Below, in pieces: positions 20,469 to 29,865 of a stretch of 64,000 bases of DNA (position 1 is the first letter of the stretch; the number at the start of each line of letters is the position of its first letter). A model generated the notes under the pieces. The model had not been told where the DNA came from, ran no database searches, and was given only the letters and a program-made list of their open reading frames with translations. The position numbers were made by a program, and so were the translations under genes. The DNA comes from Paraburkholderia metrosideri (GTDB taxonomy: Bacteria; Pseudomonadota; Gammaproteobacteria; Burkholderiales; Burkholderiaceae), in contig NZ_CAJHCP010000009.1 in NCBI RefSeq assembly GCF_904848625.1, forward strand, positions 327,525-391,524, written 5' to 3'.

Positions 20469-21032
20469 TCAGCCGTGTTTGTCCTTCAGACCGAGCAGCG
20501 TGCGTATCTGTTGCTCCGTCTCGTCGTAGCTACCCTCGCCGAAGTGGCTGAACGCCAGTCGGCCATTCTGATCGAACAGATACACCGCAGGCCAGTACTG
20601 ATTTCCGTACGCATTCCAAGTCGCATACTGATTGTCCTGCGCGATTGGGTACTGAATGCCGAACCGCTTGATCGCATTTTTCAGATTGCCCGCGTCGTGT
20701 TCGAACGAATATTCAGGTGTATGTACACCGACGACCACGAGTCCCTTGTCGCGATAGCGGGCGTACCAATCCTCGACATGGGGAATCGTGTGGGCGCAGT
20801 TAATGCAATCGAAGGTCCAGAAGTCGACAAGCACCACTTTGCCTTTTAACTGCTTCATATCGAGTGGCGGGCTGTTGAGCCAGCCATCGATGCCCTTGAA
20901 ATCCGGCGCCGATGCGCCGGTTTTCAGCAAGGTGGCGGGATAGTCAGCGTTGCCGCCATAAGCCAAACCTGCCAGCAATGCGACTGCGCTGACACCTGCG
21001 GCGATAGCGGCCATCTTGAGACGATCAAACAT
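20469..21032 (-). CDS. Membrane-anchored or exported thioredoxin-like protein (TlpA/DipZ type)
   Basis: 187 residues. An N-terminal hydrophobic segment (about residues 7-25) serves as signal or anchor. The thioredoxin-like domain carries the redox motif CINC in FWTFDCINCAHTIPH, then VGVHTPEYSFE and WPAVYLFDQNGR with the cis-Pro region. The CxNC motif and the ANxx-HTPE pattern are typical of the DipZ C-domain and of redoxin proteins that act on periplasmic thiols or methionine sulfoxide systems. Ribosome site GGAG lies just before ATG 21032. The partner CcdA-like membrane protein is not nearby. Confidence 0.85.
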   Translation of the reverse strand: MFDRLKMAAIAAGVSAVALLAGLAYGGNADYPATLLKTGASAPDFKGIDGWLNSPPLDMKQLKGKVVLVDFWTFDCINCAHTIPHVEDWYARYRDKGLVVVGVHTPEYSFEHDAGNLKNAIKRFGIQYPIAQDNQYATWNAYGNQYWPAVYLFDQNGRLAFSHFGEGSYDETEQQIRTLLGLKDKHG

Positions 21033-21443
21033 GAGGAGATCTCCAATAAATCAGCAATGAACCTATTGGAGCGTGTGGACGTATCTGGCATATGTCGGCT
21101 GTACCGTCGGTGCGAAACACCCTGTATCGCCGGAGCAGGTAGATACGTGGCGATACAAAAGGGGGCCTCGGTTGGGTGGCGACAGACGCCTTGGTGTTTG
21201 CGACAGCTGGACCAACCAGCTCATTAGCGTTCCCGCCGTCGAGGTACATTTTGTATCTAATGGAAATAGGCGGCACGCGTTGAGCGAGTCTAATTCCCTT
21301 ATGCAGTCTCGCAAAGCGCCCATGCTAATGGATGCTGGTTTCACGCGCTTCTCGCGTTTCACCAAACGTAAATAGGGAAGCCGCCAGAAGATGACGTCGG
21401 CAACGCGAGTACGGCGTCAAACCTGTGATTATTCGCCACGCCA
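21033..21443. other. Intergenic, no supported gene
   Basis: Contains the start region of the redoxin gene and short overlapping frames without family signs. No clear promoter could be assigned. Confidence 0.35.
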
Positions 21444-21480
21444 CAAAAAAACCGGCGCAACCATCACGATGCGCCGGCTT
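21444..21480 (-). terminator. Terminator downstream of ohr
   Basis: Read on the minus strand, AGCCGGCGCA and TGCGCCGGTT form a 10-bp stem around a 10-nt loop, followed by a run of T (AAAAAAA on the plus strand at 21444-21450). It lies about 70 bp after the ohr stop. Confidence 0.8.
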
Positions 21481-21550
21481 GCTCACGAGAACGCCACTTG
21501 CTTGCTGATTGGCATCAAGCGCTGGGCCTGGATACGGCCCGCACCTCAAA

Positions 21551-21967
21551 TCAAACTAGCGCGATGACGACGTCGATATTGCCGCGTGTCGCTTTCGAGT
21601 ACGGACACGTCTGATGCGCGGCATCGACGAGTGCTTGTGCGACTTCGGCGTCGACACCCGGCACGCTCACATTCAGGCGAGCCTGCAGAAAGTAAGCACC
21701 GTCGGTCACGGCCAGATCGATCTCGGCATCGACGGCGGTGTCTTTCGGCAACGCGACTTTCATCTTCTGCGCGGCCAGACCCATTGCGCCGATGAAGCAC
21801 GCCGACCAGCCTGCCGCCAGCATCTGCTCAGGATTGGTGCCGGGCGCGGCCGAGCCTGGTCCAGACAGTCTGACATCCAGACGGCCGTCCGAGCTGCGCG
21901 CGGCGCCATCGCGTCCGCCAGTGGTGTGAGTCTTGCCGGTGTACAACACTTTTTCGGGCTGGTTCAT
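21551..21967 (-). CDS. ohr: Organic hydroperoxide resistance protein, OsmC/Ohr family
   Basis: 138 residues, the normal Ohr length. The two catalytic cysteines are Cys57 (AAGWSACFIGAM) and Cys121 (HQTCPYSKATRGN), and the N-terminal VLYTGKTHTTGGRDG is typical of Ohr rather than OsmC. Ohr reduces organic peroxides using lipoyl-type dithiols. It is near katG and the redoxin gene, giving a small peroxide-defence group, though each has its own transcription signals. No ohrR regulator is adjacent. Confidence 0.93.
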   Translation of the reverse strand: MNQPEKVLYTGKTHTTGGRDGAARSSDGRLDVRLSGPGSAAPGTNPEQMLAAGWSACFIGAMGLAAQKMKVALPKDTAVDAEIDLAVTDGAYFLQARLNVSVPGVDAEVAQALVDAAHQTCPYSKATRGNIDVVIALV

Positions 21968-22014
21968 GATTGATTCCGATTGGTCAGGTTGAGTGGCGGA
22001 TTAATGGCAGTGGA

Positions 22015-22302
22015 TCAGTGCTTCGAATACGGTGAGATCGATACAGCTGGCACGATAGGGGTACCCGATTGCGACGTCGTGATAGGCATGCCGCCATACG
22101 ATTGCGCCGCGACGTCTGCGCTCTTTGTGAGATCGGCCTGTTCAGCGCGAACGGTCAACGCGCTTTGGCCGCGTTGCGACGCCGGTGCGCCAGTGACCGG
22201 GCTGTATTGAGGCGCTGGACCGTAGCCGCTGCTAGCGAAAACCGGTGAGACGGTAGCGGCGCTGGCGGCGACGAGCGCGACAGCAACGAAATGTTTGATC
22301 AT
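22015..22302 (-). CDS. Small exported protein, DUF4148-like
   Basis: About 95 residues from ATG 22302 (MIKHFVAVALVAASAATVSP), which begins a clear signal peptide ending near FAS. The mature part is short and polar, with RGQSALTVRAEQADLTKSADVAAQ, and resembles the loosely conserved DUF4148 class common in Burkholderia. The function is unknown. A further DUF4148 gene lies upstream on the same strand, so the two may be a tandem pair that diverged. Confidence 0.7.
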   Translation of the reverse strand: MIKHFVAVALVAASAATVSPVFASSGYGPAPQYSPVTGAPASQRGQSALTVRAEQADLTKSADVAAQSYGGMPITTSQSGTPIVPAVSISPYSKH

Positions 22303-22396
22303 GACGAAACCTCGACTATCAAGGTTGTTCAATATGGACGGATCGGGGAGAGCGAACCGACATCCCCGATCCTGCAGGGCCCGAATTGAAACGGAC

Positions 22397-22630
22397 TTAG
22401 CTACCCTGATAAAGCTTGTTCAGCGCGGCGAGTTGGCCATCGTTTTGGGCGCGCACCAGTTCCTGACGGACTTCGGCGCGCGTCTTCGCCTGCGAGGCGT
22501 TCTGGGCTGGGGTCCATTGCTGCGAGTGCTGCGGGGCCGCGTCGGCTGGATTGGCGGCCGGATTGGCGGCATAAGCGGAAACGGTCGTAGCACAAGCGGC
22601 GAAAGCCAAAGCGAGCATCGTTACTTTCAT
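22397..22630 (-). CDS. DUF4148 domain-containing exported protein
   Basis: 77 residues. Signal peptide of about 21 residues (MKVTMLALAFAACATTVSAYA), a short Ala/Pro/Gln linker, then the DUF4148 signature KTRAEVRQELVRAQNDGQL and LNKLYQG at the C terminus. These small periplasmic proteins are abundant in Burkholderia and have no known role. A ribosome site, AGGAGAACACC, precedes the start. Confidence 0.88.
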   Translation of the reverse strand: MKVTMLALAFAACATTVSAYAANPAANPADAAPQHSQQWTPAQNASQAKTRAEVRQELVRAQNDGQLAALNKLYQGS

Positions 22631-22946
22631 GGTGTTCTCCTGAAGCAGGTATCAGATTGGAAGCATCCGTCCGGTATCCGCGGGCTGCAGAGTCTCGTGT
22701 CTGCGTGGTGGTCTTCAGCGAATTCCGTCGTTGGATGTATTAAAACCAAACGAGGTATCTGGCTTGTGTCGGGGGGTGGGGTGTATTGCAAGACTGTGTA
22801 TCTGCGCGAACGGCATATACATTGAGAAACAATTCTGTCAGTTCGCTCGCGTGGGAACTGGCCGGTGATATCAAGCCTGAAAATTGTCAGACGATGATCC
22901 CTCGATAAAGATCAGCGTCTGCCTGCAACTGATCCTGAATAAATCC

Positions 22947-23876
22947 CTATTTGCCCCCCCGTTCAACAATCGCCTCCATCAGCATGCGTGCCCCGGGCGA
23001 CAACGGTGCATCACGTCGCGTGACCAGTTCATAAGGCTCGCTTTTCGACGACAGTTGCAGTGGCAGCGTACACGCGACCCCATGCTCGGTGCAAAAGCGC
23101 GCGACATCGATCGAGACCAGCGCGACGAGCGACACGTTCTTCTGCAATAGCGACAAGGTCGCAAACGCGGAAGTGGTCTCCAGCAAATGCGTGGGAAAGC
23201 GCAGTCCGGCGTCCTGGAATTCGCGTTCGAGCAGCAACCGCATGGGCATATTCGCGCGATAAACCACCCACCGATAACCGGCAAGGTCTTTCAGGGGCAA
23301 CCGGCGACGGCGTGCGAGCGGATGCGCCGTATTGGAGATAACTGCGAGCGTCTCGTTCTGTACGAAAACGCTGTCGTACAGATAGGGCGTCTGACTCACG
23401 CTGGTGCGGCAAATGGCCAGATCGAGCCGACCCGCATCGATCAGGCTGAGCAATGTGGCGCTGGTATCCTCGACGATCTCGACTGACATCTCCGGTTGAT
23501 CCGCGCTCACCGCCGTGATCGCATCGGTCAGAAGCGGCACGGCGCCCATGATGACGCCCACTGAGACGCGTCCGCCATATCCCCGCATGATGCCGACGAT
23601 CTCTTCGCGCAAATGCGCGAGGTCGGTATGGATCAGCCGCGCGTAGCGGATCACGCAACGCCCGACCGCGTTGGGTTCGAGTCCACGATTGGTACGAACG
23701 AAAAGTGGCGTGCCGAAGGTTGTTTCGATTTCGTGCAAGGCCTTGCTTGCGCCGGGCTGCGTCAACGCAAGTTGCCGCGCCGCGCCGAGCAGCGAGCCAT
23801 GCTCGCCGAGCGCGATCAGAAGGCGCAACTGCTTGACGTGCAGACGCGAGATGATCGAATTGAGCGTAGGTGTCAT
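22947..23876 (-). CDS. LysR-type transcriptional regulator
   Basis: 309 residues. HTH at about residues 15-70 (RQLALTQPGASKALHEIETTFG), followed by the effector domain. Sequence character is close to the PcaQ/GbpR branch of LysR proteins (LHVKQLRLLIALGEHGSLLGAAR). Divergent from an iron-containing alcohol dehydrogenase gene at 24027, which it probably controls; GTTATAG and CTATAAC boxes lie in the shared region. Confidence 0.9.
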   Translation of the reverse strand: MTPTLNSIISRLHVKQLRLLIALGEHGSLLGAARQLALTQPGASKALHEIETTFGTPLFVRTNRGLEPNAVGRCVIRYARLIHTDLAHLREEIVGIMRGYGGRVSVGVIMGAVPLLTDAITAVSADQPEMSVEIVEDTSATLLSLIDAGRLDLAICRTSVSQTPYLYDSVFVQNETLAVISNTAHPLARRRRLPLKDLAGYRWVVYRANMPMRLLLEREFQDAGLRFPTHLLETTSAFATLSLLQKNVSLVALVSIDVARFCTEHGVACTLPLQLSSKSEPYELVTRRDAPLSPGARMLMEAIVERGGK

Positions 23877-23891
23877 CAGGGTTGAGGAAAA

Positions 23892-24012
23892 GTTATAGCG
23901 CTATCACATGTTGTCAATATCGCGGCGCCCGGACGATCAATATACTGGATAAAGATTTGCTTCAGTTGCACCGGCAAATTCCGGCCGGCCGCCGCCATCG
24001 CTCCCCTATAAC
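23892..24012. promoter_or_regulatory. Divergent promoter region with GTTATAG / CTATAAC boxes
   Basis: GTTATAG at 23892-23898 (next to the small palindrome ATAGCGCTAT) and its inverted copy CTATAAC at 24006-24012 lie on either side of the LysR/alcohol dehydrogenase promoter region. The same 6-bp core, TATAAC, forms the dyad upstream of the other LysR gene at 4497. Likely LysR contacts, by inference. Confidence 0.4.
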
Positions 24013-24026
24013 TTTCTGTCAATCAA

Positions 24027-25166
24027 ATGTCCCTGATCAACTACATCACGCAGATCCAGTTCGACTACGGTGCGATCCGTCTTCTGGCGGGTGAATGCGA
24101 GCGGATCGGCATCCGTCGGCCGTTGATCGTCACGGACGCGGGCATCCGCGCCGCCGGCATTCTGGACACCGTGCTGGCAGAGCTGTCCAGCGCCACACCC
24201 GTGAGCGTGTTCGACCGCACGCCGCCTAATCCGAACGAAGCGGCCGTGCGCGACGCGGTGGCGATGTATCGCACGCACGAATGCGATGGCGTGATTGCGG
24301 TGGGCGGCGGCTCATCGATCGATCTGGCGAAAGGCGTCGCCGTTTGCGCCACGCACGACGGTCCGCTGCAGAGCTTCGCGGTGGTCGAGGGGGGCGCCGC
24401 GCGCATCACGTCGGCGACTGCGCCCGTCATCGCGATTCCCACTACGGCGGGAACCGGTAGCGAGGTAGGGCGCGGCGCGATCCTGATTCTCGACGACGGC
24501 CGCAAGGTCGGCGTGATTTCGCCTCATGTCGTGCCAAAGGTCGCGATCTGCGATCCTGAGTTGACGCTCGGTCTTCCGCCGAAACTCACCGCGGCCACCG
24601 GCATGGACGCGATCGCGCATTGTCTGGAAACCTTCATGGCGCCAGCGTTCAATCCACCCGCCGACGGTATCGCGCTCGATGGACTCTGGCGCGCATGGCG
24701 GCATATCGAACGCGCCACCCGCGATCCGTCCGACCGCACGGCGCGCCTGAATATGATGAGCGCGTCGATGCAGGGAGCGCTCGCGTTTCAGAAAGGCTTG
24801 GGGTGTGTGCACAGCCTGAGTCATTCGCTTGGCGGCATCGATCCACGTCTTCACCACGGCACGCTCAACGCGATCTTCCTGCCGGCCGTGATTGCCTTCA
24901 ATCGCGACGCGCCGTCGATGCGGGAAGAACGCAAACTCGACCGGCTCGCCCAGGCGATGGGTTTGACATCTGGCGACGAAGTCGGGCCCGCGATCCGCTC
25001 GATGACGGCGACGCTTGGCTTGCCACTCGGTCTTGCTGAACTCGGCGTGACGCGCGACATGTTTCCGCGTATCGTCGCCGGCGCGCTCAAAGACCACAGT
25101 CACAAAACCAATCCGGTAGAAGCGTCGAGCGACGACTATCTCGCGATGCTCGAAGCGTCGATGTAA
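24027..25166 (+). CDS. Iron-containing alcohol dehydrogenase
   Basis: 379 residues of the group III (iron-type) alcohol dehydrogenase family. GGGSSIDLAKGVA (NAD-binding, about residues 92-104) and PTTAGTGSEVGRGA are present, followed by metal ligands Asp194 and His198 in GMDAIAHCLE and two more histidines in HSLSHSLGG and RLHHG. It oxidises a primary alcohol or hydroxy acid or does the reverse; related enzymes include maleylacetate reductase and 4-hydroxybutyrate dehydrogenase. It is controlled presumably by the divergent LysR gene. No other pathway gene is beside it. Confidence 0.9.
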   Translation: MSLINYITQIQFDYGAIRLLAGECERIGIRRPLIVTDAGIRAAGILDTVLAELSSATPVSVFDRTPPNPNEAAVRDAVAMYRTHECDGVIAVGGGSSIDLAKGVAVCATHDGPLQSFAVVEGGAARITSATAPVIAIPTTAGTGSEVGRGAILILDDGRKVGVISPHVVPKVAICDPELTLGLPPKLTAATGMDAIAHCLETFMAPAFNPPADGIALDGLWRAWRHIERATRDPSDRTARLNMMSASMQGALAFQKGLGCVHSLSHSLGGIDPRLHHGTLNAIFLPAVIAFNRDAPSMREERKLDRLAQAMGLTSGDEVGPAIRSMTATLGLPLGLAELGVTRDMFPRIVAGALKDHSHKTNPVEASSDDYLAMLEASM

Positions 25167-25218
25167 TCCGTTTGCAGTGTGGCATGTCTCATTCGCGCGC
25201 GCCTGAAGGGCCGCGAGA

Positions 25219-25247
25219 GCAGGTGATGCCTGTCTTGCATCACCTGC
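25219..25247. terminator. Stem-loop between convergent genes
   Basis: GCAGGTGATGC, 7-nt loop, GCATCACCTGC: a perfect 11-bp stem between the ends of the alcohol dehydrogenase and the convergent LysR gene. No T run follows, but the position suits a bidirectional transcription stop or mRNA-end hairpin. Confidence 0.6.
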
Positions 25248-25266
25248 GATGCCGTCTTTGTGCGTG

Positions 25267-26217
25267 TCAGATCAACAACTCCACCGATCGCAGAACATGC
25301 TGCGTCTCGGGCAAGGTCGATGCAACGCTTTCGCGAATCATCTCGATCATGCAGTCGATAAAGCACGTCGACGCTGCGCTTGGCGGATGACCGCTTCGCG
25401 AAATCACGCCGACCATCGCGTCTTCGACATCCTCACGCAACGGTATCGCGCAGAGTCCCTCGCGAGCCGCCGTGACTTCAACCAGCGGCCACGGAAATAC
25501 GCTGACCATATCGGTTTTCCTGAGCAGCGACAGCGCGATGGAAAGCGAATGCGTGACGTGAATCTTGCGTGGCATGGCGACGTTGCGGCGACTGAACATC
25601 GTGTCGGAGCCGGGTGTATCGGTCTCCGGGTCCCAGGTCAGCAACCAGTCCAGATCGACCAGGTCGGCAAGCGACCGGGCGTTGGCGCGTGGATGTTGTT
25701 CACGGACGACCAGCGCGCAGGTCGATGAAAACAGCGGACGGTAGTTGAATTCCGCGCCGAGCGCGCCCGGCGTCGGGCGGCCAATGAAAAGATCGAGGCT
25801 GCCGTCGCGCAGACGCGGATTCGCATTCGACAGCAAACCCTCGAAGAATTCAAGGCGGACGTTCGGCATGCGCGCGCAGAAGCGCGTCACGGCGTCCGGC
25901 AAAAACGTCATCGCGATCCACGGTGTCACGGCCACCGTGAGCTTGCCTTGCGTCGCGCCACGCAGCGCATCCATTGCCTCCTGCGCACGCGTCAACTGAC
26001 CGATCATCAGCCGCGCATGCACCAGCAGCGTCTGGCCACTGTCAGTGAGTATCACACCGGACGAGTTTCGTGTGACAAGCGACATCTGCACGCTTTCTTC
26101 GAGTTGCCGCAGGCTTTTGGTGATCGCGGCCGGTGATGCGTTCAACGCGCGTGCCGCGCCACGCACGCCGCCTGCTTCGGCGATCGCGACCAGGGTTCGC
26201 AAGTGGTGCAGTTTCAT
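25267..26217 (-). CDS. LysR-type transcriptional regulator
   Basis: 316 residues. HTH in ALNASPAAITKSLRQLEESVQ (about residues 20-45), then effector domain. Start set at 26217 (MKLHHLRTLVAIAEAGG), which places the HTH correctly; an upstream in-frame start adds 23 unrelated residues. Divergent from the solute-binding protein/dioxygenase pair at 26421, its likely target. Confidence 0.9.
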   Translation of the reverse strand: MKLHHLRTLVAIAEAGGVRGAARALNASPAAITKSLRQLEESVQMSLVTRNSSGVILTDSGQTLLVHARLMIGQLTRAQEAMDALRGATQGKLTVAVTPWIAMTFLPDAVTRFCARMPNVRLEFFEGLLSNANPRLRDGSLDLFIGRPTPGALGAEFNYRPLFSSTCALVVREQHPRANARSLADLVDLDWLLTWDPETDTPGSDTMFSRRNVAMPRKIHVTHSLSIALSLLRKTDMVSVFPWPLVEVTAAREGLCAIPLREDVEDAMVGVISRSGHPPSAASTCFIDCMIEMIRESVASTLPETQHVLRSVELLI

Positions 26218-26420
26218 GGTTTTCCGGAAAGCAGGTGCGCTGGCGCAGGCCCGCAGCACACGATCGCCGCGCGTGCGGCGCAACAAACGCCGGGTGCAGG
26301 GACGCTCAGGTGTTCACCTTTGGTTGACGCGTTCACGATTCTAGCTCTCCCTGACCTTATTCTGACAGGCTACGTTATCGCTACGTGTTCACTTTTCGAA
26401 ACGAGCCAACGGGGAATGCC

Positions 26421-27197
26421 ATGAAAACCGCGCTGCTATCAACCCTCTGCACGCTGGCGATGTTGCCGTTCACCGCGCACGCACAAGACACCCAGACGCT
26501 GCGCTTCGGCGTCGACCCAAGCTATCCGCCGTTCGAATCGAAGGCGCCGGATGGCTCGTATGTCGGCTTCGACATCGATCTGGGCAACGCGTTGTGCGCG
26601 CAATTGCACAAGAAGTGCGTGTGGGTCGAGCAGAATTTCGACGGCATGATTCCCGCGCTGAAGGCTCGCAAGTTCGACGCGATCCTGTCGGCCATGTCTG
26701 CGACGCCGACGCGCCGTCAGCAGATCGACTTCAGCCATCGACTTTATCTGAGCAGTTCGGCGCTGATCGCGGCTGAGGGTTCGAGTCTGCAGCCGACAGC
26801 ACAGGCGTTACAGGGCAAGCGCGTCGGAGTCGTGCAGGGTTCGACTCAGGAAAGTTACGCGAACGCGGAATGGGCACCCAAAAACGTGACGGTCGTCTCA
26901 TACCAGACGCAGGATCAGATCTATCAGGATCTGGTCACGCATCGAATCGACGCAGCGTTCCAGGCCGCCGTGCAGGCCGATTTTGGCTTTGTGAAGACGC
27001 CGCGAGGCGCAGGCTTCGCGCTGGTCGGCAAGCCTGTCAGCGACGGCCGTGTCGCGGGTGATGTCGCCATCGGCTTGCGCAAGGGCGATGCGGCATTGGA
27101 GACCGAAATCAATCAGTCGATCGTGGCGATCCGGCATGATGGTGTCTATCAGAAAGTCGCCGCCAGATATTTCAACTTTGACATTTACGGCGATTGA
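26421..27197 (+). CDS. Polar amino acid-type ABC substrate-binding protein
   Basis: 258 residues. Signal peptide MKTALLSTLCTLAMLPFTA ending HAQ. The mature domain begins LRFGVDPSYPPFESKAPDG and contains GFDIDLGNALCAQL, the signature of family 3 solute-binding proteins for lysine, arginine, ornithine, histidine or opines. The genes for permease and ATPase are not next to it; instead a phytanoyl-CoA dioxygenase-like gene follows after 40 bp. It may serve a distant transporter or deliver the dioxygenase's substrate. Confidence 0.9.
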   Translation: MKTALLSTLCTLAMLPFTAHAQDTQTLRFGVDPSYPPFESKAPDGSYVGFDIDLGNALCAQLHKKCVWVEQNFDGMIPALKARKFDAILSAMSATPTRRQQIDFSHRLYLSSSALIAAEGSSLQPTAQALQGKRVGVVQGSTQESYANAEWAPKNVTVVSYQTQDQIYQDLVTHRIDAAFQAAVQADFGFVKTPRGAGFALVGKPVSDGRVAGDVAIGLRKGDAALETEINQSIVAIRHDGVYQKVAARYFNFDIYGD

Positions 27198-27237
27198 ATC
27201 AGCCAGCAGATTTTGTCACTTGGAGAGAGGAGCACGC

Positions 27238-28086
27238 ATGGTCGAGTCCTTGAGTGAGCGCGTTGCGCGGTCGATAACGCCGCAGCTGATCGAAGATTTT
27301 CGCCGTGACGGCGCAGTGTGTGTCCGGCAGATATTTACGGTGGACGAGATCGAAGGATTGCGTGCGGGTATTGATCGAAATATCGCTGAGCCGAGTCCGC
27401 GGGCCAAGGTGGCGAGCCGCCCCGACGATCCGGGCTGGTTCTTTGAGGACTTCTGTAACTGGTCGGAGATCGATGCATACCGCCGCTTCATTTTCGACTC
27501 GGCGGCGCCGGCAGTGGCCGCTGCACTGACAGGCAGCCAGACGGTGCGTCTATATCACGATCATCTGCTGGTTAAGGAGCCGAACACACGGCAACGCACA
27601 CCGTGGCATCAGGATCAGCCGTACTACAACATTAGTGGCAGCGACAACGTCAGCATGTGGATTCCCGTGGATCCGGTCGCGCATGCGTCGCGACTCGAGT
27701 TCGTGGCTGGTTCGCATCTTGGGCCGTGGCTGATGCCGCGCACCTTCATGGACCACCAGGCCAAGTGGTTTCCGGAGGGCAGCCTCGCCGATCTGCCAGA
27801 TATCGAGGCGAACCGGGATGCTTTCCCTATCATCGGCTGGGCGCTTGAACCCGGCGACATGGTGTGCTTCAACATGTTGACGCTGCATGCGTCTGGCGGT
27901 GTCAGCGGTTCGACGCGGCGGCGTGCGTTTTCCATCCGTTTCATCGGCGACGATGTTCGTCATGCCCCGCGGCAATGGCGTACGTCACCGGATTTCCCCG
28001 GCCTCGCTGGCACGCTGCCAGCGGGGGCGCAGATGGACCATCCGCTATTTCCGGTGGTCTGGACGAACGCTGCGGGCAATCCGTAA
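27238..28086 (+). CDS. Phytanoyl-CoA dioxygenase family protein
   Basis: 282 residues. Fe(II)/2-oxoglutarate oxygenase core: TPWHQDQPYYNI gives the HxD pair (His124, Asp126), and NMLTLHASGG about 95 residues later gives the second His, with an Arg (RRRAFSIRF) for 2-oxoglutarate. Bacterial relatives include ectoine hydroxylase and small-molecule hydroxylases. ATG at 27238 follows GAGAGAGGAG. Co-transcribed with the upstream amino-acid-type binding protein, so an amino acid or amino-acid-like substrate is plausible. Confidence 0.88.
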   Translation: MVESLSERVARSITPQLIEDFRRDGAVCVRQIFTVDEIEGLRAGIDRNIAEPSPRAKVASRPDDPGWFFEDFCNWSEIDAYRRFIFDSAAPAVAAALTGSQTVRLYHDHLLVKEPNTRQRTPWHQDQPYYNISGSDNVSMWIPVDPVAHASRLEFVAGSHLGPWLMPRTFMDHQAKWFPEGSLADLPDIEANRDAFPIIGWALEPGDMVCFNMLTLHASGGVSGSTRRRAFSIRFIGDDVRHAPRQWRTSPDFPGLAGTLPAGAQMDHPLFPVVWTNAAGNP

Positions 28087-28185
28087 GCAGCCAACCAAAT
28101 TGGCCTGCCCGTGTGCATCAACGCGCGCTAGAAGTAGATTGCGGGATCTGCGTCGCGGTGTCGAGGATGATCGGTTGGGTGTCAC

Positions 28186-29595
28186 CTAGTCGACGTTGGT
28201 CAGCACGAGATTCCGGCCGTACATCTGCCGGTAACGCGCGTTGTATTGATCGACGAGATTTGAACGGCCGACCTTGGGGAGCAACGGAACCAGCTTTTCA
28301 ATCGCCTTGGCATAGCCGTCGTCTACGGCTCGTTGCAAAAATAGAGCAGCGGTGTACTGGTCCGCAACCGACGGGTTCTCCCGCAACAGCCAGTTACCGT
28401 AGAGCGCTTCCGCCAGCGGATAGTGACGCCCAGTGGCATAGACCGTGTAGGCGGTAGCCTGGGCGTGCATTCGGAACCAGATTTCATCGCTAATACCCGG
28501 CGGACGATTCTGCAACGCAATGGCCATTGTCGTCATCGCAAAGAGATCGCCTTGTTCCGCTTGATCGTGAACCTCATTTGCCACATCCGGGTTCTGCCAT
28601 ATCTCCGGGACCAGTTTGAGCATCCGGCCTGTTTCGCTATCCCAGTGGGCTGGTAGGGCGGAGGTGTCCGCTGCCGGTCCCTCGTCGCTGCCAGTCGCTT
28701 CAGGGTCCCCAGGCGCTGCCCGCTGGATAGACGCGCCTCTGGCTGCGCCGCTCGTACCGGTCGCTTGACTGACGCTGGTGCGCGGCCCCGGCGCGATCGG
28801 GTCGGTCAGTTGCAGGTCTCCGATCAGACCATCGTTGAACCATGGGCGTTGCGTATCGGCAGTAGCCGCCGACACCATGATCTGGGTGTGTTTGAGCATT
28901 GTCAGCAAGTCGCCTCCGCTTGCCATCTGCTGGCTCAGATAGTATGCGAACGGGCTATGGTCGTAGCGAGTGGCTCCGAGCCAGAACGTATCGAGTGCGG
29001 CCCCGCCGGGTTGCGTGGCGAAGGCGATCAGTTCGCCGTGAGCGGCATCAACGGTAGACATGGTGTGGCGAACAGGGCCGCGTGCTGCGGGGCTGCGGCA
29101 CGTGTCGAGCAAGAGCACCAGCGAACGCGGCTCTCCCCCATTTACCGTACTGCGCACGTAACGCAGTGGCACCGCATAACGCCGCAGGTCTGTTTGCACG
29201 ACTTTGTCAATCGACACCGGGATATCGACGGGAATAAGATAATTCTCGCCTCCGCTCTCGAACCCATGGCCCGCGTAGTAAATGAGAGCGATAGAAGCCC
29301 TTGACGCTTGCTTGCTGAACCGGTCCAGTGCATCAAGCATTTGTGCGCGTGTCTGGTCACGCTCGATATCGACCGAGAAGCCAATGGATCGCAACGTTCC
29401 CGCAACCAGATTCGCATCTGACGATGGCGAACCGAGTCGATCCATTCCGTTATAACCCGCATTTCCAATAACGAGTGCCACACGCGGCGCAGTCGCTGCA
29501 AAACCGGGCGTGATAGCGACGGGTTCAGCCGCGCGTGCCGCAATAGAGCTTGTCGTAATCAGCGTAATAACGATCCAGATAGGCAGACGACGCAT
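28186..29595 (-). CDS. Caspase-fold (metacaspase-like) peptidase with exported N terminus
   Basis: About 469 residues from ATG 29595. A signal or anchor segment (MRRLPIWIVITLITTSSIAA) leads into a C14 caspase domain with catalytic His110 (YYAGHGFESGG) and Cys166 (LLLDTCRSP). The C-terminal 250 residues have a low-complexity linker (SQATGTSGAARGA) and a helical part with Sel1-like features (ALYGNWLLRE, AALFLQRAVDDGYAKAIEKL). Longer in-frame starts exist at 29664 and 29724 but would bury the signal peptide. It lies downstream of a cNMP-domain MscS channel on the same strand. Target proteins unknown. Confidence 0.85.
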   Translation of the reverse strand: MRRLPIWIVITLITTSSIAARAAEPVAITPGFAATAPRVALVIGNAGYNGMDRLGSPSSDANLVAGTLRSIGFSVDIERDQTRAQMLDALDRFSKQASRASIALIYYAGHGFESGGENYLIPVDIPVSIDKVVQTDLRRYAVPLRYVRSTVNGGEPRSLVLLLDTCRSPAARGPVRHTMSTVDAAHGELIAFATQPGGAALDTFWLGATRYDHSPFAYYLSQQMASGGDLLTMLKHTQIMVSAATADTQRPWFNDGLIGDLQLTDPIAPGPRTSVSQATGTSGAARGASIQRAAPGDPEATGSDEGPAADTSALPAHWDSETGRMLKLVPEIWQNPDVANEVHDQAEQGDLFAMTTMAIALQNRPPGISDEIWFRMHAQATAYTVYATGRHYPLAEALYGNWLLRENPSVADQYTAALFLQRAVDDGYAKAIEKLVPLLPKVGRSNLVDQYNARYRQMYGRNLVLTNVD

Positions 29596-29865
29596 GCGTG
29601 CCAGCAGGTCATTTGCATTTGCTCGCCATGCTGGGCCTATGACAGGCCTACACTTGAACTGCATCCCGTGCCCCGTGAGAAGCTGTTTAATTGCGGATTG
29701 TGATGGATGGCCGGCAGCGATCAATGTCGCATAAATCCCGCAATGATTTTGCGACCAATTATACGTGCGCCTTTTGATAATTAAAGTCGTTACGGGCCTG
29801 CTGCCTGAGTCAGGTTTAAATTGGCGCTCGCTGCATAGGCGGCAGTGTTCGCACCCGGAAAAGAT

